DNA of 64,000 nucleotides from Elgaria multicarinata webbii (GCF_023053635.1 NC_086178.1:32787226-32851225); one strand, 5' to 3'; shown: positions 52,349 to 62,316, counted from the stretch's first letter. The notes: generated by a model not told the origin, from the letters alone. Translations and numbers: made by a program.

Positions 52349-52476
52349 GTCTTCTAAAGAAAGCCGAGAGGAGAAGGCTGGCGGGAGTCCAGAGCCAGAA
52401 TCAGATATTACTACCTCTGAAGGGTTAACAGAGTTATCTTCCCAGAAAACCCCTGAGACACCATTGTCAAGCACAG
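52349..52476 (+). CDS. ERICH6: ERICH6 exon 5 (predicted)
   Basis: The acceptor TCAATCTTCTTAG and donor CACAG/GTAGTA bound 128 nt. The peptide SSKESREEKAGGSPEPES, then DITTSEGLTELSSQKTPETP and LSST, is rich in serine, threonine and glutamate. It corresponds to the Ser/Thr/Pro-rich stretch of mammalian ERICH6 that precedes FPKIF. The first G completes AGG with exon 4, and the last G joins the CA of exon 6. Confidence 0.75.
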
Positions 52477-52668
52477 GTAGTAGGTTTGAACTTCCTCACA
52501 TGCAAGGACAGGGCCACGCTTCAAGTGATTAAGAGCTATTGCTGGCTTTGCAGAAAAGAATACTCCAATAGTGGGTTGGATTCAAACTTAGCCATACTTA
52601 TAGGAGTCCCATTGATTTCAATATGCCTACTTTAAGTATGGATGAAGTAGCTCCAACCTAACCACAGT

Positions 52669-52904
52669 ATCATCATCATCATCATCAATGTTTGAATAGC
52701 ATTTCCAAGTGTTCAAAGTGCTTCATGTGCATTATCTAGTTGTAAACCTTACAGCAATCCTATAAGGTAAAGCATTGTTATCTTCCGTATTGCAGATAGG
52801 AGTATTGAGGCTGACCGAAAGAGTAGGTTATTTAAGGGCACCAAGAGAGTTCATAGTAGAAGCAAGATATGACCCAGGGACTTTCTGATCCACAGCTTAG
52901 TCTT
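52669..52904 (-). mobile_element. MIR-like SINE with CAT run
   Basis: AGCAATCCTATAAGGTAAAG, TTATCTTCCGTATTGCAGAT and GGGCACCAAGAGAGTTCATAG follow the MIR core and tail order. A CATCAT run borders it at 52669-52687. Confidence 0.55.
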
Positions 52905-52907
52905 TTA

Positions 52908-53039
52908 GGGTGCAATCCTGTGCATGTTTAGAGAGAGGGAAAAAGTCCTACAATTTCCCGCATGCCCCAACTATGCTGTCTGAGGCATGCTGGGAGTTGT
53001 AGGACTTTTTTCTGTTTAAACATGCATCAGATTGTGCCC
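52908..53039. mobile_element. GGGTGCAATCC palindromic MITE, TTA target duplication
   Basis: The ends are GGGTGCAATCCTGTGCATG and, inverted, GGGCACAATCTGATGCATG. TTA flanks both sides (52905-52907, 53040-53042). The centre holds GTCCTACAATTTCCCG/GGGAGTTGTAGGAC arms. Confidence 0.75.
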
Positions 53040-53119
53040 TTAGACGCTTGGTTAGTTTCTGCATTCCTTGCCAGGTCCCTTGGCTGCGAGAGGGTAATTG
53101 GGGTATAGGTATTGTCTTA

Positions 53120-53232
53120 GACAGAACTTTTTCCCATCATCTGCTACCTGGAGTCCTTTGATGTGGCAATGCCCATGACCAAACCTGGGACAGTTGCATG
53201 CAAACATATGATCTACCACTGGGCAACAGCAC
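53120..53232 (-). mobile_element. tRNA-derived SINE head half
   Basis: TTTTCCCATCATCTGCTACC, ACCAAACCTGGGACAGTTGC and ATCTACCACTGGGCAACAGC. It is closely similar to 54993-55120, including the rest of the layout. Confidence 0.65.
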
Positions 53233-53330
53233 CACCCAAAGGTACAGACACTCTGGCTGGGGCATGATGGGAGTTGTAGGATTTTTTTTCTGTCTAAACA
53301 TGCATAGGATTAAGCCCTTAGGAAGTGCTA
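53233..53330. mobile_element. GGGTGCAATCC MITE, right half only
   Basis: GCATGATGGGAGTTGTAGGA then CTGTCTAAACATGCATAGGA matches the right arm of 52908-53039. It is followed by a copy of the sequence that also follows 53039. Confidence 0.65.
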
Positions 53331-53435
53331 GTTTCAGCATCCCTCGCCAAGTCTATGGCCTCGTCAAGTCTGCAGGCCGCTCATTGACTTGCAGAGGTAT
53401 GAGATTTGGCTGCAAATGGATATTTGGGGTATAAC

Positions 53436-53436
<1 letters not shown>

Positions 53437-53475
<39 letters not shown>
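53437..53475 (+). repeat. (TG)n microsatellite
   Basis: About 19 uninterrupted TG units. Confidence 0.9.
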
Positions 53476-53476
<1 letters not shown>

Positions 53477-53724
53477 GGGGTGGGGGAAGGGGGTCAGAGT
53501 GGTCCCAAGTGAGATACCCCTGTCATGAAGAGTTGTTAATCATTCCTGAAGGATTATTAATTTCATTAGTCCAGGACCAGTATGCAATGGAGATTTGCCT
53601 CTTGTGCATTGGATCTAGACTTTGTTGTCCTAACTTAATAATCATTGGATTTAATGGATCTACTTTAAGTATGACTAAGTCCGGATCCAACCCTGGATGT
53701 ATAACTAGTTTGGTTTGTACTCAG

Positions 53725-53797
53725 CACGAAGCAAAGGCTTTCCGAAAATATTGGGAGGAGTCAGGAGAGAAAGCACATCTGAATACCAAGTAAACAG
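53725..53797 (+). CDS. ERICH6: ERICH6 exon 6 (predicted)
   Basis: The acceptor GGTTTGTACTCAG and strong donor AACAG/GTGAGC bound 73 nt. In phase with exon 5 the peptide is RSKGFPKILGGVRRESTSE and then YQVN. It aligns with mammalian HKSFPKIFQTFRKDMSEMS, sharing FPKI. The longer alternative frame stops inside the exon and breaks the chain, so it is rejected. Confidence 0.8.
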
Positions 53798-53974
53798 GTG
53801 AGCCTTTAAAACATGTTGCTTTCCAAAAGAAATTGTGTTCAACTTGCTATTGAGTAACAGTATACAAAACTCCAGCAGTGTCACTACTGTTAAGTTATTT
53901 TCTTCCAGGTAATAGTTGGGAAGGCAAGAAAAGATCACTTGTCTTTCCTCTTATACTTTAGGTTTAAACTGAAG

Positions 53975-54086
53975 CAAGTTTCCCCAACCTGATGCCTCCA
54001 GTGGTGTTGGACTACAGACCCCATGCTGGCTGGGGATAATGGTAGTTGTAGTGCAAACAAGTGGCGCGCACCAGGTTGGGGGCCTT
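53975..54086. repeat. Palindromic hairpin repeat
   Basis: TTTCCCCAACCTGATGCCTC pairs with GCGCACCAGGTTGGGGGCC. Confidence 0.7.
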
Positions 54087-54607
54087 GGAGGTGTGGATGT
54101 GGGTGGGGGTGACATGTGTTGGAGACTAGAAGGCTGGGGGTCCCAACTGGCTTCCACATTTTCACCCTGTTGTCTTCCACAATACTGTGCTCAATCCTGA
54201 AATTAGTTTTGTGTGAATTTACTTTGGGATGTATTCTTTCTCCCTCTACTTTAAACATTTCTCAGCTCTCTTTTTCCCCACTTGACCTCTATGACAAATG
54301 AGGGATTTTGTAGTCAGTTCCAAGATAAGGGTGTCAGTTTCCAGAGGGGGTAACCTTGTTAGTCTGTTGGTTTTATGTTAACGCAGCCAACATTAGGAGT
54401 GGCATTCCTACGCTGGATCTAAGCACACTTTGCTATCTTGCTTACTGGTAAATTTCTTACACTCCTTAGCTTTTCCACTGCTTAGAAGCCATGTTCAACA
54501 AAGATAGCTCTTGGGCATCGAAAATGACAAAGGGCCTTGGAGTTTGCTTTGAGACATAAACTAATTATTCAGCTTGGTTACACATGGTCTGTTGTGTCTA
54601 CTGAAAG

Positions 54608-54717
54608 GGAGGCACTGGATACCGTTGCTGCCGATACGCATCAAAAACCCTTAGGAATATCTGTCTCAATGCAGACAGATGCGAGCTGGCTTTATGACCA
54701 TGTCTACAAGAGAAAGT
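54608..54717 (+). CDS. ERICH6: ERICH6 exon 7 (predicted)
   Basis: The acceptor after TCTACTGAAAG is set by phase: AG from exon 6 plus G gives arginine, then EALDTVAADTHQKPLG, followed by ISVSMQTDASWLYDHVYKRK. The second half aligns with mammalian IPVSVQTEESWLQDLSDKV, a clear match that anchors the gene identity. The donor AAAGT/GTAAGT is strong. An acceptor at ATTATTCAG further upstream would break the phase. Confidence 0.85.
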
Positions 54718-54785
54718 GTAAGTAACGGGGTTATTGTGTCCTTTCAGTATTAAAGCAAAACAGGGAAGAAGTCTTCATTGTAACA

Positions 54786-55120
54786 GAATGCAGGAAGCTG
54801 CCTTACACCAGTTCAGACTATTTTCCCATCTGCATCCATATGGTGTATTTTGACTAAGGGTGCAATCCTATGGGTGTTTAGACAGGACGAAAAAGCCCTA
54901 CAACTCCCAGCATTCTCCAGCCAGCTGGCTGGGGAATGCTGGAAGTTGTAGGACTTATTTTTTTTCTAAACCTGCATAGGATTGGGCCTTAATGGTCTTA
55001 GGCAGAGTTCTTTCCCATCATCTGCTACCTGAGCTCTTTTGATGTGAAGATACCCAGGACCAAACCTGGGAGCTTTTGCATGCAAATGTATGCTCTACCA
55101 CTGGGCAACAGCACCTCCAA
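54786..55120 (-). mobile_element. tRNA-derived SINE split by a MITE
   Basis: The SINE 3' part at 54786-54857 (AGGAAGCTGCCTTACACC) resumes after the MITE at about 54993 with TCTTAGGCAGAGTTCTTTCC, and continues to the tRNA-like head ATGCTCTACCACTGGGCAAC. Confidence 0.7.
54858..54989. mobile_element. GGGTGCAATCC palindromic MITE, TAA target duplication
   Basis: The ends are GGGTGCAATCCTATGGGTG and, inverted, AGGCCCAATCCTATGCAGG. TAA flanks both sides (54855-54857, 54990-54992). The centre is a strong stem, CAGCCAGCTGGCTG. It was inserted into an existing SINE. Confidence 0.8.
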
Positions 55121-55204
55121 AAGGTACATTCAGCCCTCTTTCCATATGTGGGGCTTGTCTAGGATTTGAACCCAGGACATACCCTGAGCAAGAATCAAAG
55201 CCCT

Positions 55205-55400
55205 GTTCATTTATGTGATTTGATTTGTACCCCACCTTTTTACGAAAAATGGCATTCAAAGTGGCTTGCAGACATAATTCAGATTGATTAAAACAATAAA
55301 ATACATTAACATAAAATAAAAACGTAATAGTTACAAAAATAAAAATTATAAAACAGTTATCCAACCCAACAGACCCACTTATAGGCTAGAGGTCTTCTTG
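55205..55400 (-). mobile_element. LINE 3' tail
   Basis: GATTTGTACCCCACCTTTTT then AAAGTGGCTTGCAGACATAA and an A-rich stretch with AAAACAATAAAATACATTAA is an inverted LINE tail of a separate family. Confidence 0.65.
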
Positions 55401-55626
55401 AATATTTATTTATTTATTACATTTATATCCCGCGTTTTTTCCTCCAGCGTACATAATCCTCCTCCTCTCCATTTATCCTCACAACAACAACCCTGTGAGG
55501 TAGATTGGGCTGAGGGTCTGTGACTGGCCCAAAGTTACCCAGTGGGTTTCCATGGCCGAGTGGGGACTAGAACCCGGATCTCCCGACTCTCAGTCCAACA
55601 CCTTGGCCACTGCACCACACTGGTCT
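55401..55626 (-). mobile_element. Sauria-type tRNA-derived SINE, well preserved
   Basis: Inverted, it begins GTGGTGCAGTGGCCAAGGTG, has GGGTTCTAGTCCCCACTCGG as B box, then CACTGGGTAACTTTGGGCC and TACCTCACAGGGTTGTTG, and ends in CGGGATATAAATGTAATAAA. Few changes from the expected consensus suggest it is fairly young. Confidence 0.85.
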
Positions 55627-56360
55627 AAAGTAGTCTTTGCCTGCTGGCAGAAGAACAGCAGAGCCCTAGTCCATATACAACACCATGTATCCAAAGTGAC
55701 TGGAAATTGTAGTAATTTTTAATTTTGGTCCTACCCTTATGCAACATCCATGCTATGGTAATCTGTAGATTAGACAACTGCAGTGCATTGTATGTAGGGC
55801 TGCCTCTGAAGATTTCTTGGACGCTTCATCTGATCCAAAAATATAGGCTGATGACCAGGAGCAGATAAATGGGACATATCTTCCCCATTCTTAAGCAGCT
55901 TCACTGGCTGCCTCTCTGTTTCCAAGCACAGCTCTAAGTGCTGTGGTTATCCTTGAAAGCTCTATACATCTTGACATCCAAGTGGCTAAATAAAGGACTG
56001 TCTACTCTCAGACATTCCTGCCCAAGTATTAAGGCCTTGTCTGGGTGACACCAGCTGTAGAAGTCAGGCTGATGGTCAGTTGTGGTGCCTCACTTCTAGA
56101 ACATTCTCCTCAGGAGCCTCATCTGACACCAAATCTTGTTGGCACCAGGCAAAAGCTTTTTTCTTATTCGGGCCTTTTAAAAATTATTTAGATAGATTTA
56201 ATCCTGCTAATGTACTTGTGTTATTTCTGCTATTTTAAATATGTTTTGCATTTTTTAAAAAAAGCCTTATGGTTGGTTTTAAATATTAATTGTAAAACTT
56301 CCCCTAAAACTGGCAAGCAGGATACTAAATATTTTAAATAAATAAATATAATAAATAACA
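55627..56360 (+). mobile_element. Old LINE ORF2 C-terminal fragment (L2/CR1 group)
   Basis: Pieces read GLPLKISWTLHLIQK-like (about 55795-55845) and HWLPLCFQAQL-like (about 55905), the same block order as 22283, with many disruptions. It ends in a TTTTAAATAAATAAATATAA tail at about 56330-56357. Confidence 0.65.
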
Positions 56361-57491
56361 CACCAACGGAGTTGAACAAGAGTCAAGACTTGTGAGTAGG
56401 TGCAGTTTCCTTTAACTTTCTAAATTCAGCAAATGTATAAGGTTTATTTTTAGAGGAACATAGCAAGCACTCTGTGGGCATACAGAATATAGCAAGCCCA
56501 CTTGACAGCATACAAAGAAAGTTGTGTATTATTGCATTCCTGTGGCAGTACACAGAACTGCTTTTATGAAACATGTTTTTCCTGGCTCCTTATTCCTTCT
56601 GGCCTCACATAAGAAACACTCAAAATCTCTTCTGCTTGTTATAAAGGAGCTTATCCTATTTGCAGATATCATTATGATTTCATCAGTACAATCAAACACC
56701 ACCAAGTAGAACCAAATTCTAATGTATGGTCATGGAAACATCCCCACTATAGATATTTTCAAAGGCAACCAGACTGAAGTCAGAGTTGTCTGCAGTGGCA
56801 AAGTATATAATTTGTGATATGTGTGCGAAACGGTGGTGGTTTTTTTATTGTGCAACCAAATATAAAATGTGCAGTTCCAGGGGTATGGGAATGTGCAGTT
56901 CCAAAAGAACATTTGTGCAGTTCAAAAATTCAAGCCATACAGATGTTGTATTATGTTGATGTTAAAAGTGACTGAGAATATGAAAAGTAAATTGAGTAGT
57001 CCAGGCTCTGATCAAGCATTCTTATTTCTTCTCCCCTGCCAAAGAAAGTCGCAGCTAACACCTTTTCTAATTTCCACATCGTATTCACCAATTTTTGAAG
57101 CAATCATTCTAAAGAACATGGGGACTCCTTTCCTGACAAGTCATGTGAAGTTTTCAATTTTTATGACATGGGCGATGATGCGAAAAAATATCCAATATCA
57201 CATTCTTAAAAGGAACCTTGTTGAGACAAAGCTACATGAAACTGTTATGTCTAAAAGTATTGTCATAGCACAGCAGTCAGTCTGGGGCCCAGCGAAAAAA
57301 GTATCCTTGAAGCTCTTTAAAGGTTCTTCCAAATACAACCAAAGAATATTCATGGACAAAATTATTAAGCTTTGAGAAGAAAGAAATCTTCCCTCTAGAT
57401 TTATCATTGTAATGAGGTCAGCCACATATCGACTGCAAAGAGGCACTTTGGAAGTTTGAGTTCTCAACTTTCACAAGATCCCTCTTCGCTC
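56361..57491. other. ERICH6 intron stretch with unexplained frames
   Basis: The plus strand is open for 168 codons at 56869-57375, and the minus strand for 89 codons at 57198-57467. I do not recognise either translation and see no splice context or phase that would fit ERICH6. It may be an old mobile element or chance. Confidence 0.3.
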
Positions 57492-57840
57492 TAGGGGGCT
57501 GTCTATACGCTCCGAAAGCCTTGCGGTGGCGCTGTGGTGGTTATACGACACAGCAGCCACCTCAAAGCCACCACAGGGCTTTCCTGTAAAGCTCCGCATT
57601 TTAAAAGTCGAGGACTTACCTCAATTTTTTAGGCTGCAGCCAGGGAAACACGGCTCTTCTGCTGTCTAACCTCATTCCAGAGTCAATGTGGAGATGTTCC
57701 TGAGTGGAAGGTGACCCCTGATTGGTCGCCATCCTCCCGGGCACGGGGCAGGCCGGTGAACTGCGTGGCCACCAGAAACCTCGCTCCCTCCCTATGCATC
57801 AGGATTAGCTGCCACCATCCCGCAACAGAGAAAGCGTGGG
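57492..57840. mobile_element. CpG-rich element fragment (Harbinger-like)
   Basis: GGGGGCTGTCTATACGC starts a block of raised CpG content with an inner AAAGCCTTGCGGTGGCGCTG, inverted in part as AAGCCACCACAGGGC. It resembles 4932 and 30585 in build but not clearly in ends; the right end is not identified and a LINE tail follows. Confidence 0.4.
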
Positions 57841-58215
57841 GTTTATTTATTTATTTATTTTTTTATTACATTTTTATACCGCCCAATAGCCGAAGCTCTC
57901 TGGGCGGTTCACAAAAATTAAAACCACAGTAAAATACCCAACAGGTTAAAACACAATTACGAAATACAGTATAAAAAGCGCAACCAGGATAAAACCACAC
58001 AGCAAAGTTGATATAAGATTAAAATACAGAGTTAAAACAGTAAAATTTAAATTTAAGTTAAAATTAAGTGTTAAAATACTGAGTGAATAAAAAGGTCTTC
58101 AGCTGGCGACGAAAGCAGTACAGTGTAGGCGCCAGGCAGACCTCTCTGGGGAGCTCGTTCCACAACCGGGGTGCCACAGTGGAGAAAGCCCTCCTCCTAG
58201 CAAAAGCAGCAGTAG
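57841..58215 (-). mobile_element. LINE 3' end (same family as 22283)
   Basis: TTTTATACCGCCCAATAGCC, GAAGCTCTCTGGGCGGTTC and, at its far end, GTCTTCAGCTGGCGACGAAA and GCTCGTTCCACAACCGGGG, which invert to the RLWNELP-like region. Confidence 0.85.
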
Positions 58216-58429
58216 CCCAGTGCTGTATAGGCAGCCCCCAAATGGAAGCATGCTCTCTGTCGCTTTTCCTATGATGTCAAAAGTCCTAGACACCACACAT
58301 CCACTTTAAAAAGTCCAAACCTACTTTTCATTTACAAAATCACCTTCCATTCAAGGAGAAAAATGGTTTCATTTTAACAGTTCATGCACAGGAAATGCAT
58401 ATTGACCACTCCCAGTATAAGGCCTGAAA

Positions 58430-58576
58430 CAGTTGTCTTCCGCCAGTGGGCTGCGACCCACTTTTGGATCGCAGCAAAGCTGGTGCTACCATGTTGGGCA
58501 ATAGTGAAAGTGGGTCTTATGTTGTAGGTTGGGAGTCTGAGATGGGTCTCGGGTCTGGACCAGTTGAAGACTACTG
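58430..58576. mobile_element. hAT-like MITE with CAGTTGTCTTC ends
   Basis: CAGTTGTCTTCCGCCAGTGG left and, inverted, CAGTAGTCTTCAACTGG right. GCCTGAAA and GCCTAAAA (58422-58429, 58577-58584) form an 8-bp duplication with one mismatch, typical of hAT. Confidence 0.8.
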
Positions 58577-58986
58577 GCCTAAAACATCTTGTTTTGGGGT
58601 AGTCATCTTTTTGTTGACTCTTGTGTGAAGCTTGAATATAACTCTTTTGCATCAGTGCTGTCAAATTCCAAGTCCTGGGAATTTTTTCTCATTCTATGTA
58701 GATCTCTAAATGTCATGGAACATGACTCTAAGAAACAACAGGCAGGCAAGGAAAATGCACAGGGATGTTGTAGCATGACATGCTGTGTGTGTGCGCGCAT
58801 TAGATTCACATACCAGTGTACAGTTCAAAATTTTCCTTTAAAGAAGCCCTATATGGAATCGCACTGAACTGCCAGATCAGAGTGGCCTCTGTGGAGTCGT
58901 CTGCTCTCCTGCTGTTGCTTGAAGAGAGACAAATAAACTTTTATATAGTTAGGCCAGGTGTCATGCGTATTTTGCTTTCTTTTCAG
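58577..58986. other. ERICH6 intron stretch
   Basis: No recognisable repeat; the polypyrimidine stretch before 58987 serves the next exon. Confidence 0.4.
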
Positions 58987-59025
58987 CTCCGAAGGAGAAG
59001 AGAACAAAGCTTCCTGCTGATAATG
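58987..59025 (+). CDS. ERICH6: ERICH6 exon 8 (predicted, 39 nt)
   Basis: A strong acceptor (TTTTGCTTTCTTTTCAG) and a donor AATG/GTAAAT bound a very short exon. Joined to exon 7 it reads YKRKSPKEKRTKLPADN, matching the position and style of mammalian SRKKASKEKAEPEC. It leaves one G, which joins the AT of exon 9 to give aspartate. Confidence 0.75.
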
Positions 59026-59426
59026 GTAAATTGATGCCTGAAACATTCGTTTCTTCATTTTTGAGCACTGCCTTTATTTCTAGACTTCTTGTGTGTGTGA
59101 AGCCAGAAGCTGTAATTCCTGCTCAGTTATAGATTCCTTGAGAAATCTTAAGGGCATTGCTGTTACTGGTCTGTAAAATAAGAATGTTAATACACCTTAC
59201 ATTAATCATGTGATAATCAGTGAAATAAGAATTACAAAGCACTTGGCACACTAAAGCTGGGGACAGACTTTTTTTTCTTCAGAGAGCAGTAGGCAGTTTG
59301 AAAGAGCTATTACTGCTCGCGTTGTTTCAAACAGCTGTAAAACTGACCAGAGGCAACAGTTTGACAACACAAAAAAAGTGTGTGTACACCATGAGAAACT
59401 ATGCCTCTCTTAAACAACTTTCAACA
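59026..59426. other. ERICH6 intron stretch
   Basis: No recognisable feature. Confidence 0.35.
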
Positions 59427-59958
59427 TGGCTGCATTCAGACAACATGATAGTCAACGGTGGGGGTAATAATCAACTCAACAGTTGTTTATCTAGGTTGTA
59501 CTTCCCACACAACATAATAATCAACCATGATGTGGATTAGGATCAGCGTTGAGTTAACTATTAGTCCACATTAAGTTGACTCACTCATCTCCTACTCTCC
59601 CCTTTCAGTCCTCCCGCTAGTATCCCATCAGCCATTGCTGCCAAAAATTATCCTGACAGCTGAAATAGAGCTGCAGCCATCTCTTTGACTGCTCTTGCCT
59701 TGCGACTCTGTGGCTGATGAAATAACCATCAGTGGTTGAGGAAATAACTAACGGTACCCTCCACACAGCACGATAACCAATGGTGGTTCAAATAGCCAGC
59801 TCTGTACAGCATTGGTTATTTGCGTTGGTTATTTCAATTAAATAACCAACCATTGGTTAAAATCTCCCTCCACACAACGCAATAATCCATGGTGGGTTAA
59901 ATAACCAACTGTCTACTATTTAAACCACCATTGGTTATTGTGTTGTCTGAATCCACTC
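59427..59958. mobile_element. Foldback element with ATTCAGACAACA ends
   Basis: Left GGCTGCATTCAGACAACATG and, inverted, right GGAGTGGATTCAGACAACAC. The interior repeats ATAACCAATGGTGG/CCACCATTGGTTAT and CACACAACATAATAATC/CACACAACGCAATAATC. No coding sequence. It seems built from several rounds of internal duplication. Confidence 0.75.
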
Positions 59959-60459
59959 CTTGTCTGTCTGCATCCTAAAGTTGTATTTACAGCAGTGCTC
60001 CTTGTTATAAATCCAATCTCCTGCTAGCATAATGGGACACTTTCCCTTCACACCACCCGAAAATCTGCTCTCGAGGGGTTTCCCAGTTCTCTGGAGCAGA
60101 TTTTGAGGGTGTATGGGGCTTCAGTGGGGGAGAAGGGATCCCTCCCTCCCTGATTGAAGCAGTTCTGTCAGCAGAATTACAACTTTGAATCCAACCCCTT
60201 GTCTTATTTCTTTTGTGTCTCATTGTTCCAACTCCTCTGTTGCTTTTTATGCATTTGCAGACCAATAGAAAACAGAGAACAAGTCTCAGGATATAAGAAA
60301 ATAATGTTATATTCTTCAAAGTAGTACATTTTAAGTGGCTTTGCTCTAGCCCTTACAGCTAAACAACCCAATCTGCAGCTTTAAGTCACATGTGCTTTTT
60401 TCACTCTATAAATGCTCCAGTATTCATAGTTCAGTATCTTGTGCCGTGGAAAATACAAT
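59959..60459. other. ERICH6 intron stretch
   Basis: No recognisable feature. The minus-strand frame of 104 codons at 60005-60319 has no support. Confidence 0.35.
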
Positions 60460-60765
60460 TTATTTATTTATTTATTACATTTTTATACCGCCCAATAGCC
60501 GAAGCTCTCTGGGAGGTTCACAAAAATTAAAACCATAATAAAACAACCAACAGGTTAAAAACACAAATACAAAATACAGTATAAAAAGCACAACCAGGAT
60601 AAAACCATACAGCAAAATTGATATTTAATTGAAATTAAAATACAGAGTTAGAACAGTAAAATTTAAATTTAAGTTAAAATTAAGTGTTAAAATACTGAGA
60701 GAATAAAAAGGTCTTCAGCTGGTAACGAAAAGAGTACAGTGTAGGTGCCAGACGGACCTCTCCCT
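60460..60765 (-). mobile_element. LINE 3' end (same family as 22283)
   Basis: Near-identical in layout to 57841-58215 (TTTATACCGCCCAATAGCCG to GAATAAAAAGGTCTTCAGC), cut earlier on its ORF side. Confidence 0.85.
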
Positions 60766-60872
60766 CCAGATAGCACAAACAGTCAGGCTGAAACTGCCAA
60801 CCTTGGAACGTGGTTGTATGAGTGCCATGGATATATACTGGATGTTGCATGGAGCCTCCGTATCTCTTGCCA

Positions 60873-60873
<1 letters not shown>

Positions 60874-60945
<72 letters not shown>

Positions 60946-60970
60946 TATATAGCACCATCAATGTACATGT
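60874..60970 (-). repeat. (GTT)n(ATT)n microsatellite on a LINE tail
   Basis: About 14 GTT then about 10 ATT units lead directly into TTATATAGCACCATCAATGT, the inverted end of the LINE family at 28440. The microsatellite therefore grew from that LINE's 3' tail. Confidence 0.85.
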
Positions 60971-61075
60971 TGTGGCGGGCTTCTATTCTATTCCTATATA
61001 CACTATATATATTTTCAATGCTTTGAAGGCTGAGCACTCCACCACTGTGTTCCTAAAATACAGCATTTCCCTAGC

Positions 61076-61213
61076 CCATCCTTCCCCAACTTAGGGCCCT
61101 CCAGATGTTTTTCACTTCAACTCCCATTAGCCCCAGCCAGCATGGCCATTGGTCAGGAATGCTGGGAGTTGTAGTCCAAAACATCTGGAGAGCATCAGGT
61201 TGGGAAAAGCTGC
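61076..61213. repeat. Palindromic hairpin repeat, best copy
   Basis: CCTTCCCCAACTTAGGGCCC left and AGCATCAGGTTGGGAAAAGC right, with CAGCCAGCATGGCCATTGGT at the turn and GGGAGTTGTAGTCCAAAACA in the right arm. Confidence 0.85.
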
Positions 61214-61442
61214 TCTAACCTAAAAACAAATTGGAGTTGACTTTTGGCATTCCGCTGCTAAATATTTTGCAGTGGTACGTCAGTAGGCAAATCCATTGCA
61301 TGGCAGTAGTTGCAGGTGCCTGACTCTCCATGGTCTGGAATTCCCAGTGTGAACAAGCCGTCAGCACCCTTATGTTTGGCATGTTTAATGAAGAGCAGTT
61401 GTGGTGACTTGATCTCTGTTGAAAATAGTCTTTAAAACAGGG

Positions 61443-61745
61443 GTGTTGAACCTCAGGTCAGTGGGCCAGATACAGCCCAGCTGGGGTCCCATTCCGGCTC
61501 TCCAGGATTCTCCATATGGCCACGCTCCCTTCCACTGTCCCCACCCACTAGACTCGACTGCCAACCTGGCTTTTACATGTTTTCTTCCTTCCATCCTAAA
61601 AGGTTGAAATGCCTCTGCTACAGCTTAGTTGTAAGCTAAAACATGGTGGTAGTTTTGGTATTTTTCCTCCCCATCTCTTTTGTTACCTTCAGCTACTGAA
61701 ATGTGCCCCCCTCCCCAGGGCTTAAACATCCCTACTTTAAAACAA
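61443..61745 (+). repeat. hAT-like repeat 'Y', plus copy
   Basis: CAGGGGTGTTGAACCTCAGG at the left, and the shared block AAAGGTTGAAATGCCTCTGC in the middle. A similar left end recurs at 63713. No target duplication could be fixed. Confidence 0.55.
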
Positions 61746-62059
61746 TTTCATGCTAATGGACATTCCCAGAGGAGTGGAACTGAAGTACAAGCCTTCTAAT
61801 GGCACTTCCATAGAGGCGAGCTGTGTGTTCCCAGACTAGTAGTTAGAACAGTAAACACAATGGAACAGGTGGAGTGTCCCTGGAAAAGGCACATCCTGGG
61901 CTGCACAGCTAGTCCTGAAAGAATTCCATGTCCCTGTGCAATCCACCGTTCTGCCACAGTGGTGGATTGCATTTTCTCCAAAACCACTACTCCTAAGATT
62001 GAGATCTAACAGGCAAGCGTATGCCCATCTCCTAACTAACTCTCATTGTTGCTGTTTAG
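61746..62059. other. ERICH6 intron stretch
   Basis: A small inverted repeat, TGCAATCCACC/GGTGGATTGCA, lies at about 61938-61971. Nothing else. Confidence 0.4.
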
Positions 62060-62118
62060 ATATCTATGCTGTCCTGTCTCAAGACCTCAGCTGTTTAGAC
62101 ATTTTGTGCGACATGGAG
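62060..62118 (+). CDS. ERICH6: ERICH6 exon 9 (predicted)
   Basis: The acceptor ATTGTTGCTGTTTAG and donor GGAG/GTATTA bound 59 nt. With the G of exon 8 it reads DIYAVLSQDLSCLDILCDME. This aligns with mammalian WVINPEESKLNILYELE, ending just before the FKEDF block. It ends in phase 0. The open frame continues into the intron without meaning. Confidence 0.75.
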
Positions 62119-62316
62119 GTATTAACCACTTGTGGTCTCTATAAACATTTTGTTTGGCATATACTCCCATCTGAGCTCTCCCACCCCTCACAGCCAAATC
62201 AAGGCTGAAGCCATTTATTCTGGAGTAATCCTATGGGAGTATTCTGGATAAAGTGGTTTGAAGTTTGAAATGGAATGATCTCTTATTGTGCGTTGTTTGT
62301 TGTTGTTGCTTTTAAG

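Noticed and set aside
60745-61094. Frames with long valine/cysteine and isoleucine/tyrosine runs
   Set aside because: They translate the GTT/ATT microsatellite.
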